NCBI GenBank assembly: GCA_045133795.1
Contig: JBGUUT010000078.1
Coordinates: 1 to 16,074, forward strand
Length of the DNA: 16,074 nucleotides
Source: RGIG8597 sp045133795
Lineage (GTDB): Bacteria; Spirochaetota; GWE2-31-10
Direction of reading: 5' to 3'
The translations under genes and the position numbers were made by a program. The notes below the pieces were generated by a model that searched no databases, was not told the origin of the DNA, and was given only the letters and a program-made list of their open reading frames with translations. This document shows, in pieces, positions 8,073 through 15,873 of the stretch (position 1 is its first letter; the number at the start of each line of letters is the position of its first letter).

Positions 8073-9467
8073 ATGAAAACTGTCATCGTAATAGGTGCAG
8101 GTGCAGCAGGACAAATGCTTGTCCATGAACTTTTGCATAATACTAAAAAGAAAAATAAATATTCAATCGTCGGATATTTAGATGATAATGACTCACTTGC
8201 CGGGCAGTTTTTTGAAGGTATTCCGGTACTTGGTAAAATAAGTGAAGCAACAGATATTGTATCAAAATATAATGCTGATACAATTTACGTTGCGATTCCG
8301 AGTGCTTCATCTGAGCAAATCAGACGGATTTTAGAATCTCTTTATACAGTAAAGGCAAAAATCAAAATTGTTCCGGGAATGATTGAGATTATAGAAGGCA
8401 GTGCGACATCAAGTCAACTTCGCCCTATAGAACCGAGTGATTTGCTCGGACGTGAGGAAGTTACTTTTGATGTGGAAAAACTTTCGTCTTATTACAAAGA
8501 TAAGACTATTTTTATTACGGGAGCCGGCGGGTCAATCGGAGCGGAACTGTTACAACAGATACTCTGTTTGCCGGTGCGTAAGATTGTCGCATTCGGACAC
8601 GGAGAAAATTCTATTCATACATTATTGCAAGCTGTCGGTGCCGATTCACGTTTTGAGTACGTTATCGGTGACGTGAAAGACCAAGATAAATTGATGTGTG
8701 AGGTACAGCGTTTTAAACCGGACGTAATCTTTCATGCAGCGGCACATAAGCACGTCCCTTTAATGGAAGAGTATCCCGACGAGGCAATAAAAAATAATAT
8801 TGTGGGTACATATAATTGTTGTTTGGCTGCGATTGAAGGAAATGTGAAAAAGTTTGTTCTTATTTCTACGGATAAAGCGGTAAAACCGACATCAGTCATG
8901 GGGGCTTCTAAAAGAATTGCAGAACAGATTGTACTTTCCATGAATGATAAAAAAGTAAAAACTAATTTTATTCTTACAAGATTCGGTAATGTTCTGGGGT
9001 CTCGCGGCAGTGTAGTTCCCGTATTTCAACGCCAGATTCAGCTAGGCGGACCGGTAACCGTAACACATCCGGAAATGACACGCTTTTTTATGTCAATTCG
9101 TGAAGCGGCTCGTTTGGTAATAAAAGCAGCTTCATTGAGACGAGGAAATATTTTTATTTTGGATATGGGACAACCGGTTAAGATTATGGATTTAGCAAGG
9201 TCAATGATTTTACTCAGCGGTCATACAATAAATGAAATTCCTATTAAAATATCCGGAATAAGACCGGGTGAAAAATTGACGGAAGAAATTCTTACCGATA
9301 ACGAAAAGCTGACTAAAACGGAATTTGAGAAGTTGTTCATATCGGAAGAAAAGAGTGTTTTTTATGAACCGGACGAATTGCCTTTATTGATGGAAGATTT
9401 CCTTGTAGTAGCACAAACTTATGATAAAGAGTCTATTCGTAAGTTTATTATGAGTCAGGTAAAATAA
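8073..9467 (+). CDS. CapD/FlaA1-like NDP-sugar 4,6-dehydratase or epimerase, soluble short form
   Basis: The product has 464 aa with AAGGAAG just upstream of ATG 8073. Residues 1-125 form a CoA-binding-like Rossmann domain (VIVIGAGAAGQ). A second, catalytic SDR domain begins with the NAD(P)-binding FITGAGGSIG at 147-156. Then come HAAAHKHVPLMEEYP, the ISTDKAVKPTS active-site strand, and MxxxK (Met276, Lys280), in which Met replaces the usual Tyr, as in WbpM/CapD-type enzymes. The end has the substrate-binding GIRPGEKLTEEIL. Membrane-bound WbpM/CapD proteins of about 600 aa carry four N-terminal membrane helices, which this protein lacks. The expected reaction is conversion of UDP-GlcNAc, or a related nucleotide sugar, to the 4-keto-6-deoxy sugar. 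That product would be the substrate of the aminotransferase encoded 2 bp downstream. Confidence 0.88.
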   Translation: MKTVIVIGAGAAGQMLVHELLHNTKKKNKYSIVGYLDDNDSLAGQFFEGIPVLGKISEATDIVSKYNADTIYVAIPSASSEQIRRILESLYTVKAKIKIVPGMIEIIEGSATSSQLRPIEPSDLLGREEVTFDVEKLSSYYKDKTIFITGAGGSIGAELLQQILCLPVRKIVAFGHGENSIHTLLQAVGADSRFEYVIGDVKDQDKLMCEVQRFKPDVIFHAAAHKHVPLMEEYPDEAIKNNIVGTYNCCLAAIEGNVKKFVLISTDKAVKPTSVMGASKRIAEQIVLSMNDKKVKTNFILTRFGNVLGSRGSVVPVFQRQIQLGGPVTVTHPEMTRFFMSIREAARLVIKAASLRRGNIFILDMGQPVKIMDLARSMILLSGHTINEIPIKISGIRPGEKLTEEILTDNEKLTKTEFEKLFISEEKSVFYEPDELPLLMEDFLVVAQTYDKESIRKFIMSQVK

Positions 9468-9469
9468 TT

Positions 9470-10672
9470 ATGGAACAAAGAAAGATTCAATTTTCTCCGC
9501 CGGATATAACAGAAGAAGAGATTCAGGCGGTTTGTGATACATTGCGTTCAGGTTGGATAACTACCGGTCCCAAGACAAAACAGTTTGAAAAAGAGATTGC
9601 GGAATATTGCGGAGTGTGTCATGCAATTTGTTTAAACAGTGCAACTGCCGGTTTGGAATTGGTATTGCGGCTGTTTCAAATCGGTGAGGGCGATGAAGTA
9701 ATTACAACGCCTTATACTTATACTGCTACTGCAAGTGTAATATTGCATACAGGAGCAAAGGTTGTTTTCGCCGATGTTTTGCCCGGAAGTTTTAATATTG
9801 ACCCGAATGCGGTCGCTAAAGTAATTACATCTAAAACTAAGGCAATAATTCCCGTAGATATAGCCGGAATCCCGTGTAATTATGAGGAACTTTATAAGGT
9901 TTTAGAAAGCAAAAAATCACTTTATAATCCTAAAAAAGGAACTTTGCAGGAGACATTATCTCGCCCGTTACTTCTTGCAGATGCGGCACATTCGTTTGGT
10001 GCGGAATATAAAGCCGGAAATGAATGGAAAAAAAGCGGAGCTTTGGCAGATTTCTCGGTATTTTCTTTTCATGCTGTAAAAAACTTAACAACGGCAGAGG
10101 GCGGAGCGGTTACATTTAATTGTGGTGATGAAGTATATAAACAATTACAGTTGTTGAGCCTACACGGTCAAAGTAAAGATGCGTTGGCAAAAATGAAAGC
10201 CGGAAGCTGGCGATATTCAATAGAATTGCCCGGTTATAAATGTAATATGACTGATATTGCAGCAGCAATGGGACTTGTACAATTAAAACGTTATCCGAAG
10301 CTGTTAGCCAGACGCAGAGAAATATTTGATTTGTACAAAAAGAGTTTCGGGGCGGACGACAGATTTATTTTACCGCAGGAAAGTGAAAAGTTTAAATCAT
10401 CAAATCATGTTTATACATTAAGAATTCGCAATGCGGACGAAGCAATTCGTGATGAAATCATTGCACGATGTGCAGAATCGGGAGTCGCTTGTAATGTACA
10501 TTTTATTCCGTTGCCTATGCATCCGTTTTATCATGGTTTGGGTTACAAAATTGAAGATTACCCGAATGCGTATGATATGTACAAAAATGAAATATCGCTT
10601 CCTGTTCATACATTAATGAGTGACGATGATGTCGCATATGTAGCAAATACGGTAAAAGCAGCTCTAAACTAG
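9470..10672 (+). CDS. DegT/DnrJ/EryC1/StrS-family PLP sugar aminotransferase
   Basis: The product has 400 aa, the usual length. It begins two bases after the dehydratase stop. It has the N-terminal SGWITTGPKTKQFEKEIAEY, the LNSATAGLEL phosphate-binding loop and GDEVITTPYTYTATA. LADAAHSFGAEY carries Asp171, expected to contact the pyridine nitrogen. FSFHAVKNLTTAEGG carries Lys204, the PLP Schiff-base lysine. It would aminate the 4-keto sugar made by its neighbour to give a UDP-4-amino-4,6-dideoxy sugar, used for surface polysaccharide, glycolipid or flagellin glycosylation. The substrate stereochemistry cannot be read from sequence. No clear T-tailed terminator follows. The palindromic element starting at 10672 may take that role. 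Confidence 0.9.
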   Translation: MEQRKIQFSPPDITEEEIQAVCDTLRSGWITTGPKTKQFEKEIAEYCGVCHAICLNSATAGLELVLRLFQIGEGDEVITTPYTYTATASVILHTGAKVVFADVLPGSFNIDPNAVAKVITSKTKAIIPVDIAGIPCNYEELYKVLESKKSLYNPKKGTLQETLSRPLLLADAAHSFGAEYKAGNEWKKSGALADFSVFSFHAVKNLTTAEGGAVTFNCGDEVYKQLQLLSLHGQSKDALAKMKAGSWRYSIELPGYKCNMTDIAAAMGLVQLKRYPKLLARRREIFDLYKKSFGADDRFILPQESEKFKSSNHVYTLRIRNADEAIRDEIIARCAESGVACNVHFIPLPMHPFYHGLGYKIEDYPNAYDMYKNEISLPVHTLMSDDDVAYVANTVKAALN

Positions 10673-10904
10673 AAAATTGAAAGATGAAAGAGTGCTTCGA
10701 CAAACCCAACAACCGGCAGTTCGACAGGTGGTTATTGAGCTATGGTGAATGTACGTAGTACATGAACGAAGTATTTAACGTTAGTTAAATACCGAGCAAA
10801 GCGTAGTTGAAATACTCACTGACCGGTGTTGTATTTGGTTGGTGAGTGTAGTCAAAACAAGATGAAGAAAATAATTTTTCAACTTTCATTTTTTATCAAT
10901 TTTC
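10672..10904. repeat. MITE/REP-like palindromic element with terminal inverted repeats
   Basis: The left end, GAAAATTGA then AAGATGAAAG (10672-10690), matches inversely the right end, CTTTCATTTTTTATCAATTTTC (10883-10904) with a small gap. Inside lie a second, imperfect inverted pair (CAACAACCGG near 10706 against the CCGGTGTTG motif near 10823) and TTCGAC-type motifs found in extragenic repeats of many bacteria. There are also two tight hairpins: ATGTAC/GTACAT (10749-10763) and GTATTTAAC/GTTAAATAC (10771-10792, loop GTTA). No ORF is present. Positions 10744-10775 match the minus strand of 15959-15990 at 29 of 32 bases, so this is a dispersed family. It may be mobilised in trans or act as transcriptional punctuation. 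Confidence 0.6.
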
Positions 10905-10929
10905 AATTTAAGAAGAAAAGGAGATATTA

Positions 10930-11565
10930 ATGCTGACAGAACAGAGAAAGATTTTATTAAATATTGCGGCAGAAAAGTTTTCTAAAAAAGGTTTTCAGGT
11001 CGAGACATTTGATACTTCTGCGGAGGCTGTTAATTGGTTGAAAAATGAAATCAAAACTACTGATATTATAGGTTTCGGCGGTTCAAAAACTCTGGAACAA
11101 ATCGGTTTTTTTGAAACTTTTAATACTACAGATTATCCCAATTTATTAGACAGAAATGCTGTCGGTTTGACGTATGAGGAAAAAGTGAATATTTGGAGAA
11201 AAGCTTTGACTGCGGATGTTTTTCTTTGTTCGGCAAACGGTGTAAGTATATCCGGTGAATTAATTTTGATAGACAAAAACGGAAACAGAAATGCAGCCGC
11301 AACGTTCGGCCCGAAAAAAAGAATATTCGTAATAGGTTGGAATAAACTTCAAAAAGATTTTAATTCGGCAATGGAATATGCAAAAAATGTTGCAGCAGTA
11401 CAAAATAACTTACGTTTCCAAACAAATAATCCATGTACTAAAGCCGGAAAATGCTTAAATTGTAATACATCGGACAGCCTTTGTTTTATTACTACGACAA
11501 TTACAAATACTGTTCCTGCATTCCCGGCAACTTTATTGATAATCAAGGAAGATTTAGGATTTTAA
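10930..11565 (+). CDS. LUD-domain protein (LutC/YkgG-like, DUF162)
   Basis: The product has 211 aa and AGGAG lies just upstream of ATG 10930. The LUD fold signatures are IIGFGGSKTLEQIG (48-54 for the Gly/Ser loop), LCSANGVSISGELILIDKNG (from about residue 99) and FGPKKRIFVIGWNKLQKDFNSA. A C-terminal Cys cluster (Cys169, Cys175, Cys178, Cys185; pattern CxxxxxCxxC plus one Cys) follows. LUD proteins are linked to lactate utilisation in the LutABC system, but single copies without LutA/LutB, as here, have uncertain roles. The Cys cluster, with a CTKAGKC motif, occurs in stand-alone anaerobe versions and may bind metal or an Fe-S cluster. It stands alone between a repeat element and a 213-bp spacer, so it is probably monocistronic. 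Confidence 0.85.
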   Translation: MLTEQRKILLNIAAEKFSKKGFQVETFDTSAEAVNWLKNEIKTTDIIGFGGSKTLEQIGFFETFNTTDYPNLLDRNAVGLTYEEKVNIWRKALTADVFLCSANGVSISGELILIDKNGNRNAAATFGPKKRIFVIGWNKLQKDFNSAMEYAKNVAAVQNNLRFQTNNPCTKAGKCLNCNTSDSLCFITTTITNTVPAFPATLLIIKEDLGF

Positions 11566-11778
11566 TTTAAACACATCGGGAAATACCAAGCGAAAGCTAG
11601 CTAAAGGGAATACATTTGTTTCTGTTGGGCTTGTTAATATTCTTGCAAAAGTATAAATGTAAAATTTTGAAATAAACTTAAAAAAATATTTTCTCTTGCA
11701 ATTATTATAAAAATAAACATTAATATTAAAAAGTAAGCTTACAAAAAATAAAAAAAATTACAATTACGGGTGATAACA
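11566..11778. other. AT-rich spacer before the lipase module, with palindrome and repeat trace
   Basis: There is no ORF. The right half is nearly all A/T and should hold the promoter of the hydrolase operon. TTGCAA at 11696-11701 is a possible -35 but lacks a well-spaced -10. A 10-bp perfect palindrome GTAAGCTTAC lies at 11733-11742 and could be an operator. Near the left end, AACACATCG followed by AGCTAAAG resembles pieces of the 23-bp tandem repeat at 15993-16074 and may be a degenerate copy. No terminator for the LUD gene is evident. Confidence 0.4.
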
Positions 11779-14340
11779 ATGAAAAAAATATTTTTTTATG
11801 TAGTTTTATCTTTTTTATTAATATTTTTGTCATGTTCACAAGCTTCTTTTGAGGAAAATGAAGTCGGTAAAAATGACAATGCACAAACAGATACGACTTT
11901 GCAAGTTGTAGATTTTTCTGTCGGCGGTAGTGAAAACTTGACAATTCCTTTAGATGAGGAAGTTACTACATCTGTAACACTTTACAACAATGGCGATGAC
12001 AAAGATTCTTATTCTATCAGTACAGATTCTGAGTTGGCAAAAGTAAAATTGTCAAAGAAATCTGTTTCATTAAACGGCAAATCTCATATTACAATAGAAA
12101 TTACGGCAAAAGTTACGGAAGAAAAAGACACTATTATCAAAGTGATTTTTCAATCAAAAAATAATCCGGAAATTAAACGTGAACATTTAATTAAAGTAAA
12201 TGCGGTTGATAATGATTTTTCGGTGCAAACGGATGTCAGTTATTATACAAAGGGCATTGAAAGCCAAATAAAAGTTACATTGACAAATAATACAAAACAG
12301 CCAGAATTGATTTATTTACGTTTTGATAAAGTTCCGTCATTTGTGCAGTTGAGAAGATTGCCGATGTTGGTAATGATGTCGCCCGGTGAAAAAGTGACGT
12401 TAGATTTTCCTTATACTGTAAATATTGATTGTGACAATAAGATTAATTTTGATTTTCTTGTTTATTCGGGAAACGGAAAAAGACTGCGACAGACAAAAGA
12501 AATAACGCTGTGGGATTTGACTTCATACCTTGTAAATTTGACGAGCGAAGAGGAAGCAAAAGAACATATTGATTTAGTCGATGACGCAAAAAAATTACAA
12601 GAAAAGTTTCGTGAAAATGACTACATCCAAGCAAACGAAATTGCCATGGAAATGGTATCAAAACTTGCAGACTTTGCCGGAGTAGAACAGACCGAACCTG
12701 AAAATGATATGTTTTTTATTGATGCAGACGAGCCGGATGTACGAATAGAAGTTCCGCAAACTCCGGCAATCTTTTCACAGAACATAGGCGAGTTTAAAAT
12801 CATTGCTACAGAAAACCCGGTAAGTGACGCATGTTTTCAATCCGGAGAAGTACATTCCAATAATCTTTTTTATATAGACGGCGTTGCTTATTACCTACAA
12901 AAAAACGATCAGCTGTATATTCCTACAAAGAAGTTTGTAAAAGGTGTTCCGCTGTTGAAAGATGACGGTACAGAAAAAGGAATATCATATTTTAAATATG
13001 AAAAAACAGTCACCGTAAATATGAAATCACACACTACATCCGGAAACTCAAGCGGTTATGAATACGACACATTCGAAGAAGACCAAAGAAAAGCAACTGA
13101 AGGATATTGGAAAATACAAACTGCTTCACAACAAGATTCAAGCGGAGTAACTACAAGCTGTACTTATGCTTTGTATTCGGCTCATACTGCAGTGTGCTTT
13201 GAAGTAACAGAGGAAGCTGACGACAGCCGAGAATTCTTAGCTGAACTTGACAATGTACCGACAAGCAGAATCGTGATATTTACTCACGGAACACTTTTTT
13301 ATAAATGGGTAACCGAAGCTAAACAACACGGAAGCTATTATATGTTCTGTGAAAACGGCGAGGGAAATACGGCAGCATTTTTTAAACAACCGTCTGTAGC
13401 ACAAGCATTGAACCTTGATTATTCACAAAATGACAAAGCATATTACTTTAACTGGTCGGGCGAAAACAACTACGACCACCGTGACAAAGCCGCCGTTGCA
13501 TTGGAAAAGTTTATATATGACAAAGTCGCCTCAAACCTTTTTAATTGCCGAGCTTCACAAATAATATTAATAGGACACTCCCACGGCGTAACAGTAAACA
13601 ACATTACTATGCACAACTTGCAAACCGATAAAATGGAAACTTTCGCCGGTGAAATCCCCTTTGTAGTAGGACTTAACGGTATAGGAACAAGTACGGCAGA
13701 TATAGGAGATAACGAAAAATCTAACAGAGATTGCTTTAAATTCCCTGATAAAACATTTGAGTCCCTTGACGGTGATAAGAAAGTTAAGATGTACAATTTT
13801 TATTCAAATCAGGACGGAGTTGTTCCGCCGGCATTTGATGATACAATAATATTCTCCTATAATTATGAATGGGAATACACGGTTCAAGAACTTCTAAATT
13901 ATACAACTATTTCAATTGCCAGAAGTTTTGCAATAGTACAAATGGTAAGATTCATAGTTATTGCTTGCATTTCTGGAAATCACAATACTTATCGAAAAGA
14001 AGCCCAACTTTTAGATAATTCTTTTGCTAATATTAATGAAAGAGATTTTAAAAACAGTAGTCATGATGATTTCTATTTCATGTACATGAATCCATATGTA
14101 AAACTTTGGAATATTTTCGATTATGTAGAAAGGGTTACAACAAGTTTATCTCATTCTATTTTTATTGATTTAATGAATCTATATTTTCATTTTTCTCAAA
14201 ATGGAGATTTTGATTTAGATATGTGGGACGGTGTTGGTTGTCAACATCAATTACCAAGGATTCATGATTTATTTTTGAAATGTATTTCGAAAATAGACCC
14301 AAAATTAATTGAAGACAAAGAAATAAAATCATTTAATTAG
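11779..14340 (+). CDS. Large lipoprotein with alpha/beta-hydrolase (lipase/esterase-like) domain
   Basis: The start is ATG 11779 (853 aa), with GGGTGA about 6 nt upstream; an in-frame GTG three codons earlier is less likely. The leader MKKIFFYVVLSFLLIFLSC has a relaxed spirochaete-type lipobox with Cys19. Residues about 33-235 look like two Ig-like beta-sandwiches (VTTSVTLYNNGDDKDSYSI; QIKVTLTNNTKQPELIYLRF). A charged helical linker (about 240-305) and a low-homology Thr/Ser-rich stretch follow. The hydrolase domain covers about 490-750: the THGT oxyanion strand at 502-505, nucleophile elbow GHSHG at 599-603 (Ser601), NQDGVV with Asp679, and GNHNTY with His735. The last ~100 residues are unassigned. 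It is probably a surface- or periplasm-facing lipase, phospholipase or esterase; the substrate is unknown. The stop codon overlaps the Shine-Dalgarno of the next gene. Confidence 0.8.
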   Translation: MKKIFFYVVLSFLLIFLSCSQASFEENEVGKNDNAQTDTTLQVVDFSVGGSENLTIPLDEEVTTSVTLYNNGDDKDSYSISTDSELAKVKLSKKSVSLNGKSHITIEITAKVTEEKDTIIKVIFQSKNNPEIKREHLIKVNAVDNDFSVQTDVSYYTKGIESQIKVTLTNNTKQPELIYLRFDKVPSFVQLRRLPMLVMMSPGEKVTLDFPYTVNIDCDNKINFDFLVYSGNGKRLRQTKEITLWDLTSYLVNLTSEEEAKEHIDLVDDAKKLQEKFRENDYIQANEIAMEMVSKLADFAGVEQTEPENDMFFIDADEPDVRIEVPQTPAIFSQNIGEFKIIATENPVSDACFQSGEVHSNNLFYIDGVAYYLQKNDQLYIPTKKFVKGVPLLKDDGTEKGISYFKYEKTVTVNMKSHTTSGNSSGYEYDTFEEDQRKATEGYWKIQTASQQDSSGVTTSCTYALYSAHTAVCFEVTEEADDSREFLAELDNVPTSRIVIFTHGTLFYKWVTEAKQHGSYYMFCENGEGNTAAFFKQPSVAQALNLDYSQNDKAYYFNWSGENNYDHRDKAAVALEKFIYDKVASNLFNCRASQIILIGHSHGVTVNNITMHNLQTDKMETFAGEIPFVVGLNGIGTSTADIGDNEKSNRDCFKFPDKTFESLDGDKKVKMYNFYSNQDGVVPPAFDDTIIFSYNYEWEYTVQELLNYTTISIARSFAIVQMVRFIVIACISGNHNTYRKEAQLLDNSFANINERDFKNSSHDDFYFMYMNPYVKLWNIFDYVERVTTSLSHSIFIDLMNLYFHFSQNGDFDLDMWDGVGCQHQLPRIHDLFLKCISKIDPKLIEDKEIKSFN

Positions 14341-14344
14341 GAGG
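14339..14344 (+). promoter_or_regulatory. Ribosome binding site overlapping the hydrolase stop codon
   Basis: AGGAGG at 14339-14344 shares its first two bases with the TAG stop (14338-14340) and lies 5 nt before ATG 14350. Such spacing favours translational coupling of the hydrolase to the first membrane paralog. Confidence 0.75.
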
Positions 14345-14349
14345 CAAAC

Positions 14350-15123
14350 ATGAACAAATTACTAATCATCACAGTCATACTGGCAATTTTCCCAATCATG
14401 CAAACATTTGCTAATGAAGTAGAAAATCCGGCAGTTGCCACAGTGGAAGAAAGTTCACATGTTACACCGAAGTTTAGTTTGGACAAAAAATCTATAGAAG
14501 CAAAAACATATAATGTAGTGAGAAGAATTGCTATGGGAAGCATTTTTTTGTCATATTCGGGAATATGGGCATCAGGATTTATTCCTTTATCTGTATATCT
14601 AATAACAACAGTTAGTACTTTTGGTTTTATGTTGGCTCCAGCTATGATTATTCCATCGATAGGTTTTCTTATTCCCGGAATTATAATGCTTGGTAGCGGG
14701 GTGAAGTATTATCGAGAAAAACGTCAAAATTGTGATAGTAAGACGTTGGCAAAATATTACAAATCAAAGATTAAAAATTGGGAAAGAATGTCAATAGTTA
14801 CAGGAATTATAAACTGCGTAGGTTTGACTGTTGGAGGAATCGGAGCTGGGATGATATGCGGGGGAATAATTAATACATACAATGTGGTGTTGTTTAATAG
14901 TGGAATAGCTTTTTCAACCATTGGAGGGCTAATGTTATTTTCTGCTCTCCCTGCTATGATAACAAGTCTTGCAATGTCGGCTTGGCTGAAAGGGCAAACA
15001 AACCGGCTTTCTATGGATATCGGTGTCACTTCCGGTGGTACCGGTGAGCTTTCTTGTGACAAAAAGCGTAACGCATTGGAAAAACCGACCGGCGTAGCGT
15101 TGGCGTTAAGCGTGAAATTTTAA
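14350..15123 (+). CDS. Four-helix membrane protein A with OMP-like C-terminal tail
   Basis: The product has 257 aa. The signal peptide covers 1-21 (ending QTFA). A polar segment follows (22-58), then four hydrophobic segments at about 60-90, 92-118, 148-172 and 178-208, with basic loops between. Residues 201-257 are a beta-type tail: TNRLSMDIGVTSG, a polar loop with one Cys, then PTGVALALSVKF, ending in Phe with alternating hydrophobics like a BAM beta-signal. It is a homolog of the next gene. The bodies match weakly (SIVTGII versus SIISGVI, FSALPAMITS versus FSTLPVMITS), while the last 57 residues are 53/57 identical. I recognise no named family. Co-transcription with the hydrolase suggests a partner in secretion, anchoring or protection from its activity, but this is inference. 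Confidence 0.75.
   Translation: MNKLLIITVILAIFPIMQTFANEVENPAVATVEESSHVTPKFSLDKKSIEAKTYNVVRRIAMGSIFLSYSGIWASGFIPLSVYLITTVSTFGFMLAPAMIIPSIGFLIPGIIMLGSGVKYYREKRQNCDSKTLAKYYKSKIKNWERMSIVTGIINCVGLTVGGIGAGMICGGIINTYNVVLFNSGIAFSTIGGLMLFSALPAMITSLAMSAWLKGQTNRLSMDIGVTSGGTGELSCDKKRNALEKPTGVALALSVKF
14938..15123 (+). repeat. 3'-terminal coding repeat, copy 1
   Basis: These 186 bases (62 codons, ending in the stop) align without gaps to 15673-15858 and encode nearly the same tail. They are more GC-rich than the gene body: 31 of 60 bases in 15001-15060 against 22 of 60 in 14521-14580. Similarity continues past the stop, since ATAAACAAGG follows both copies. Confidence 0.8.
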
Positions 15124-15140
15124 ATATTCACGCATAAACA

Positions 15141-15146
15141 AGGAGG
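15141..15146 (+). promoter_or_regulatory. Ribosome binding site of paralog B
   Basis: A perfect AGGAGG with a 7-nt spacer to ATG 15154. It lies in the 30-bp gap between the paralogs, directly after the ACAAGG that also follows the second paralog. Confidence 0.75.
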
Positions 15147-15153
15147 CAATAAA

Positions 15154-15858
15154 ATGAAGCGATTATTAATGATTATGTGTTTTCTGGTTTTAGCAAGTGT
15201 AGCTTTTTGTAATGAAAAAGAAGTAAAAGAAGAAAAGTTTTTAATGACACAAATAAATAAGATTCATGCCGGCGGGCTTTTACTTGGAACAGCGACGACA
15301 GTATTTAATATTTGTACGGTAACAAATGTAGCATTGTTAGTCGATTCATTGTCAATTAGTTCTATTATTTTAAGTGGAACATTAACCGGTATTTCAACAG
15401 CTTACTTATTGGGAGCATTAATTTCCGGTAGTGTCTTATTGTCTTCCGGAATAAAGAAGTTCCATGCTTCAAGCGTTGCGTTAGAGAAAATACAACCGTT
15501 TATAGCAAAAAAATTGGTGAAACTAAAAAGAGCTTCAATCATATCGGGGGTTATTTGCTCTGTAAGCGGCGTGATGACATTGACCGGAATCGGCTTGATT
15601 TGTTCTTCTGTAATTAATCCGTATTGCGGAATCTTCGGTAATATTTTTACTTTTATAGGTAGCGGTTGTGTGTTTTCAACTCTTCCTGTCATGATAACAA
15701 GCCTTGCTATGTCGGCTTGGCTGAAAGGTCAAACGAACCGGCTTTCAGTGGATATCGGAGTCACTTCCGGCAACAAAGGCGAGCTTTCTTGTGACAAAAA
15801 GCGTAACGCCTTGGAAAAACCTACCGGCGTGGCGTTGGCACTGAGCGTGAAATTTTAG
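15154..15858 (+). CDS. Four-helix membrane protein B, paralog of A
   Basis: The product has 234 aa. The signal peptide (MKRLLMIMCFLVLASVAFC) is probably type I, since Phe at -1 argues against lipidation. Hydrophobic segments lie at about 38-63, 68-100, 126-152 and 158-186. The tail from about 178 to 234 is nearly identical to that of paralog A, again with RLSVDIGVTSG and a final GVALALSVKF. It is shorter than A mainly in the polar region after the signal peptide. It looks like a tandem duplicate whose body has diverged while the tail stayed the same, through constraint or gene conversion. It is probably the last gene of the hydrolase operon. Its function is unknown. Confidence 0.75.
   Translation: MKRLLMIMCFLVLASVAFCNEKEVKEEKFLMTQINKIHAGGLLLGTATTVFNICTVTNVALLVDSLSISSIILSGTLTGISTAYLLGALISGSVLLSSGIKKFHASSVALEKIQPFIAKKLVKLKRASIISGVICSVSGVMTLTGIGLICSSVINPYCGIFGNIFTFIGSGCVFSTLPVMITSLAMSAWLKGQTNRLSVDIGVTSGNKGELSCDKKRNALEKPTGVALALSVKF
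15673..15858 (+). repeat. 3'-terminal coding repeat, copy 2
   Basis: This is the gap-free partner of 14938-15123. Most differences are third-position changes. Amino-acid changes in the last 57 residues are limited to Ala/Val, Met/Val and a two-residue GlyThr/AsnLys swap in the loop. Confidence 0.8.
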
Positions 15859-15873
15859 TAAATCCCACATAAA

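Noticed and set aside
7731..8138. Minus-strand frame of 135 codons across the end of the TPR gene
   Set aside because: It runs antisense to two well-supported genes and shows no domain or good ribosome site.
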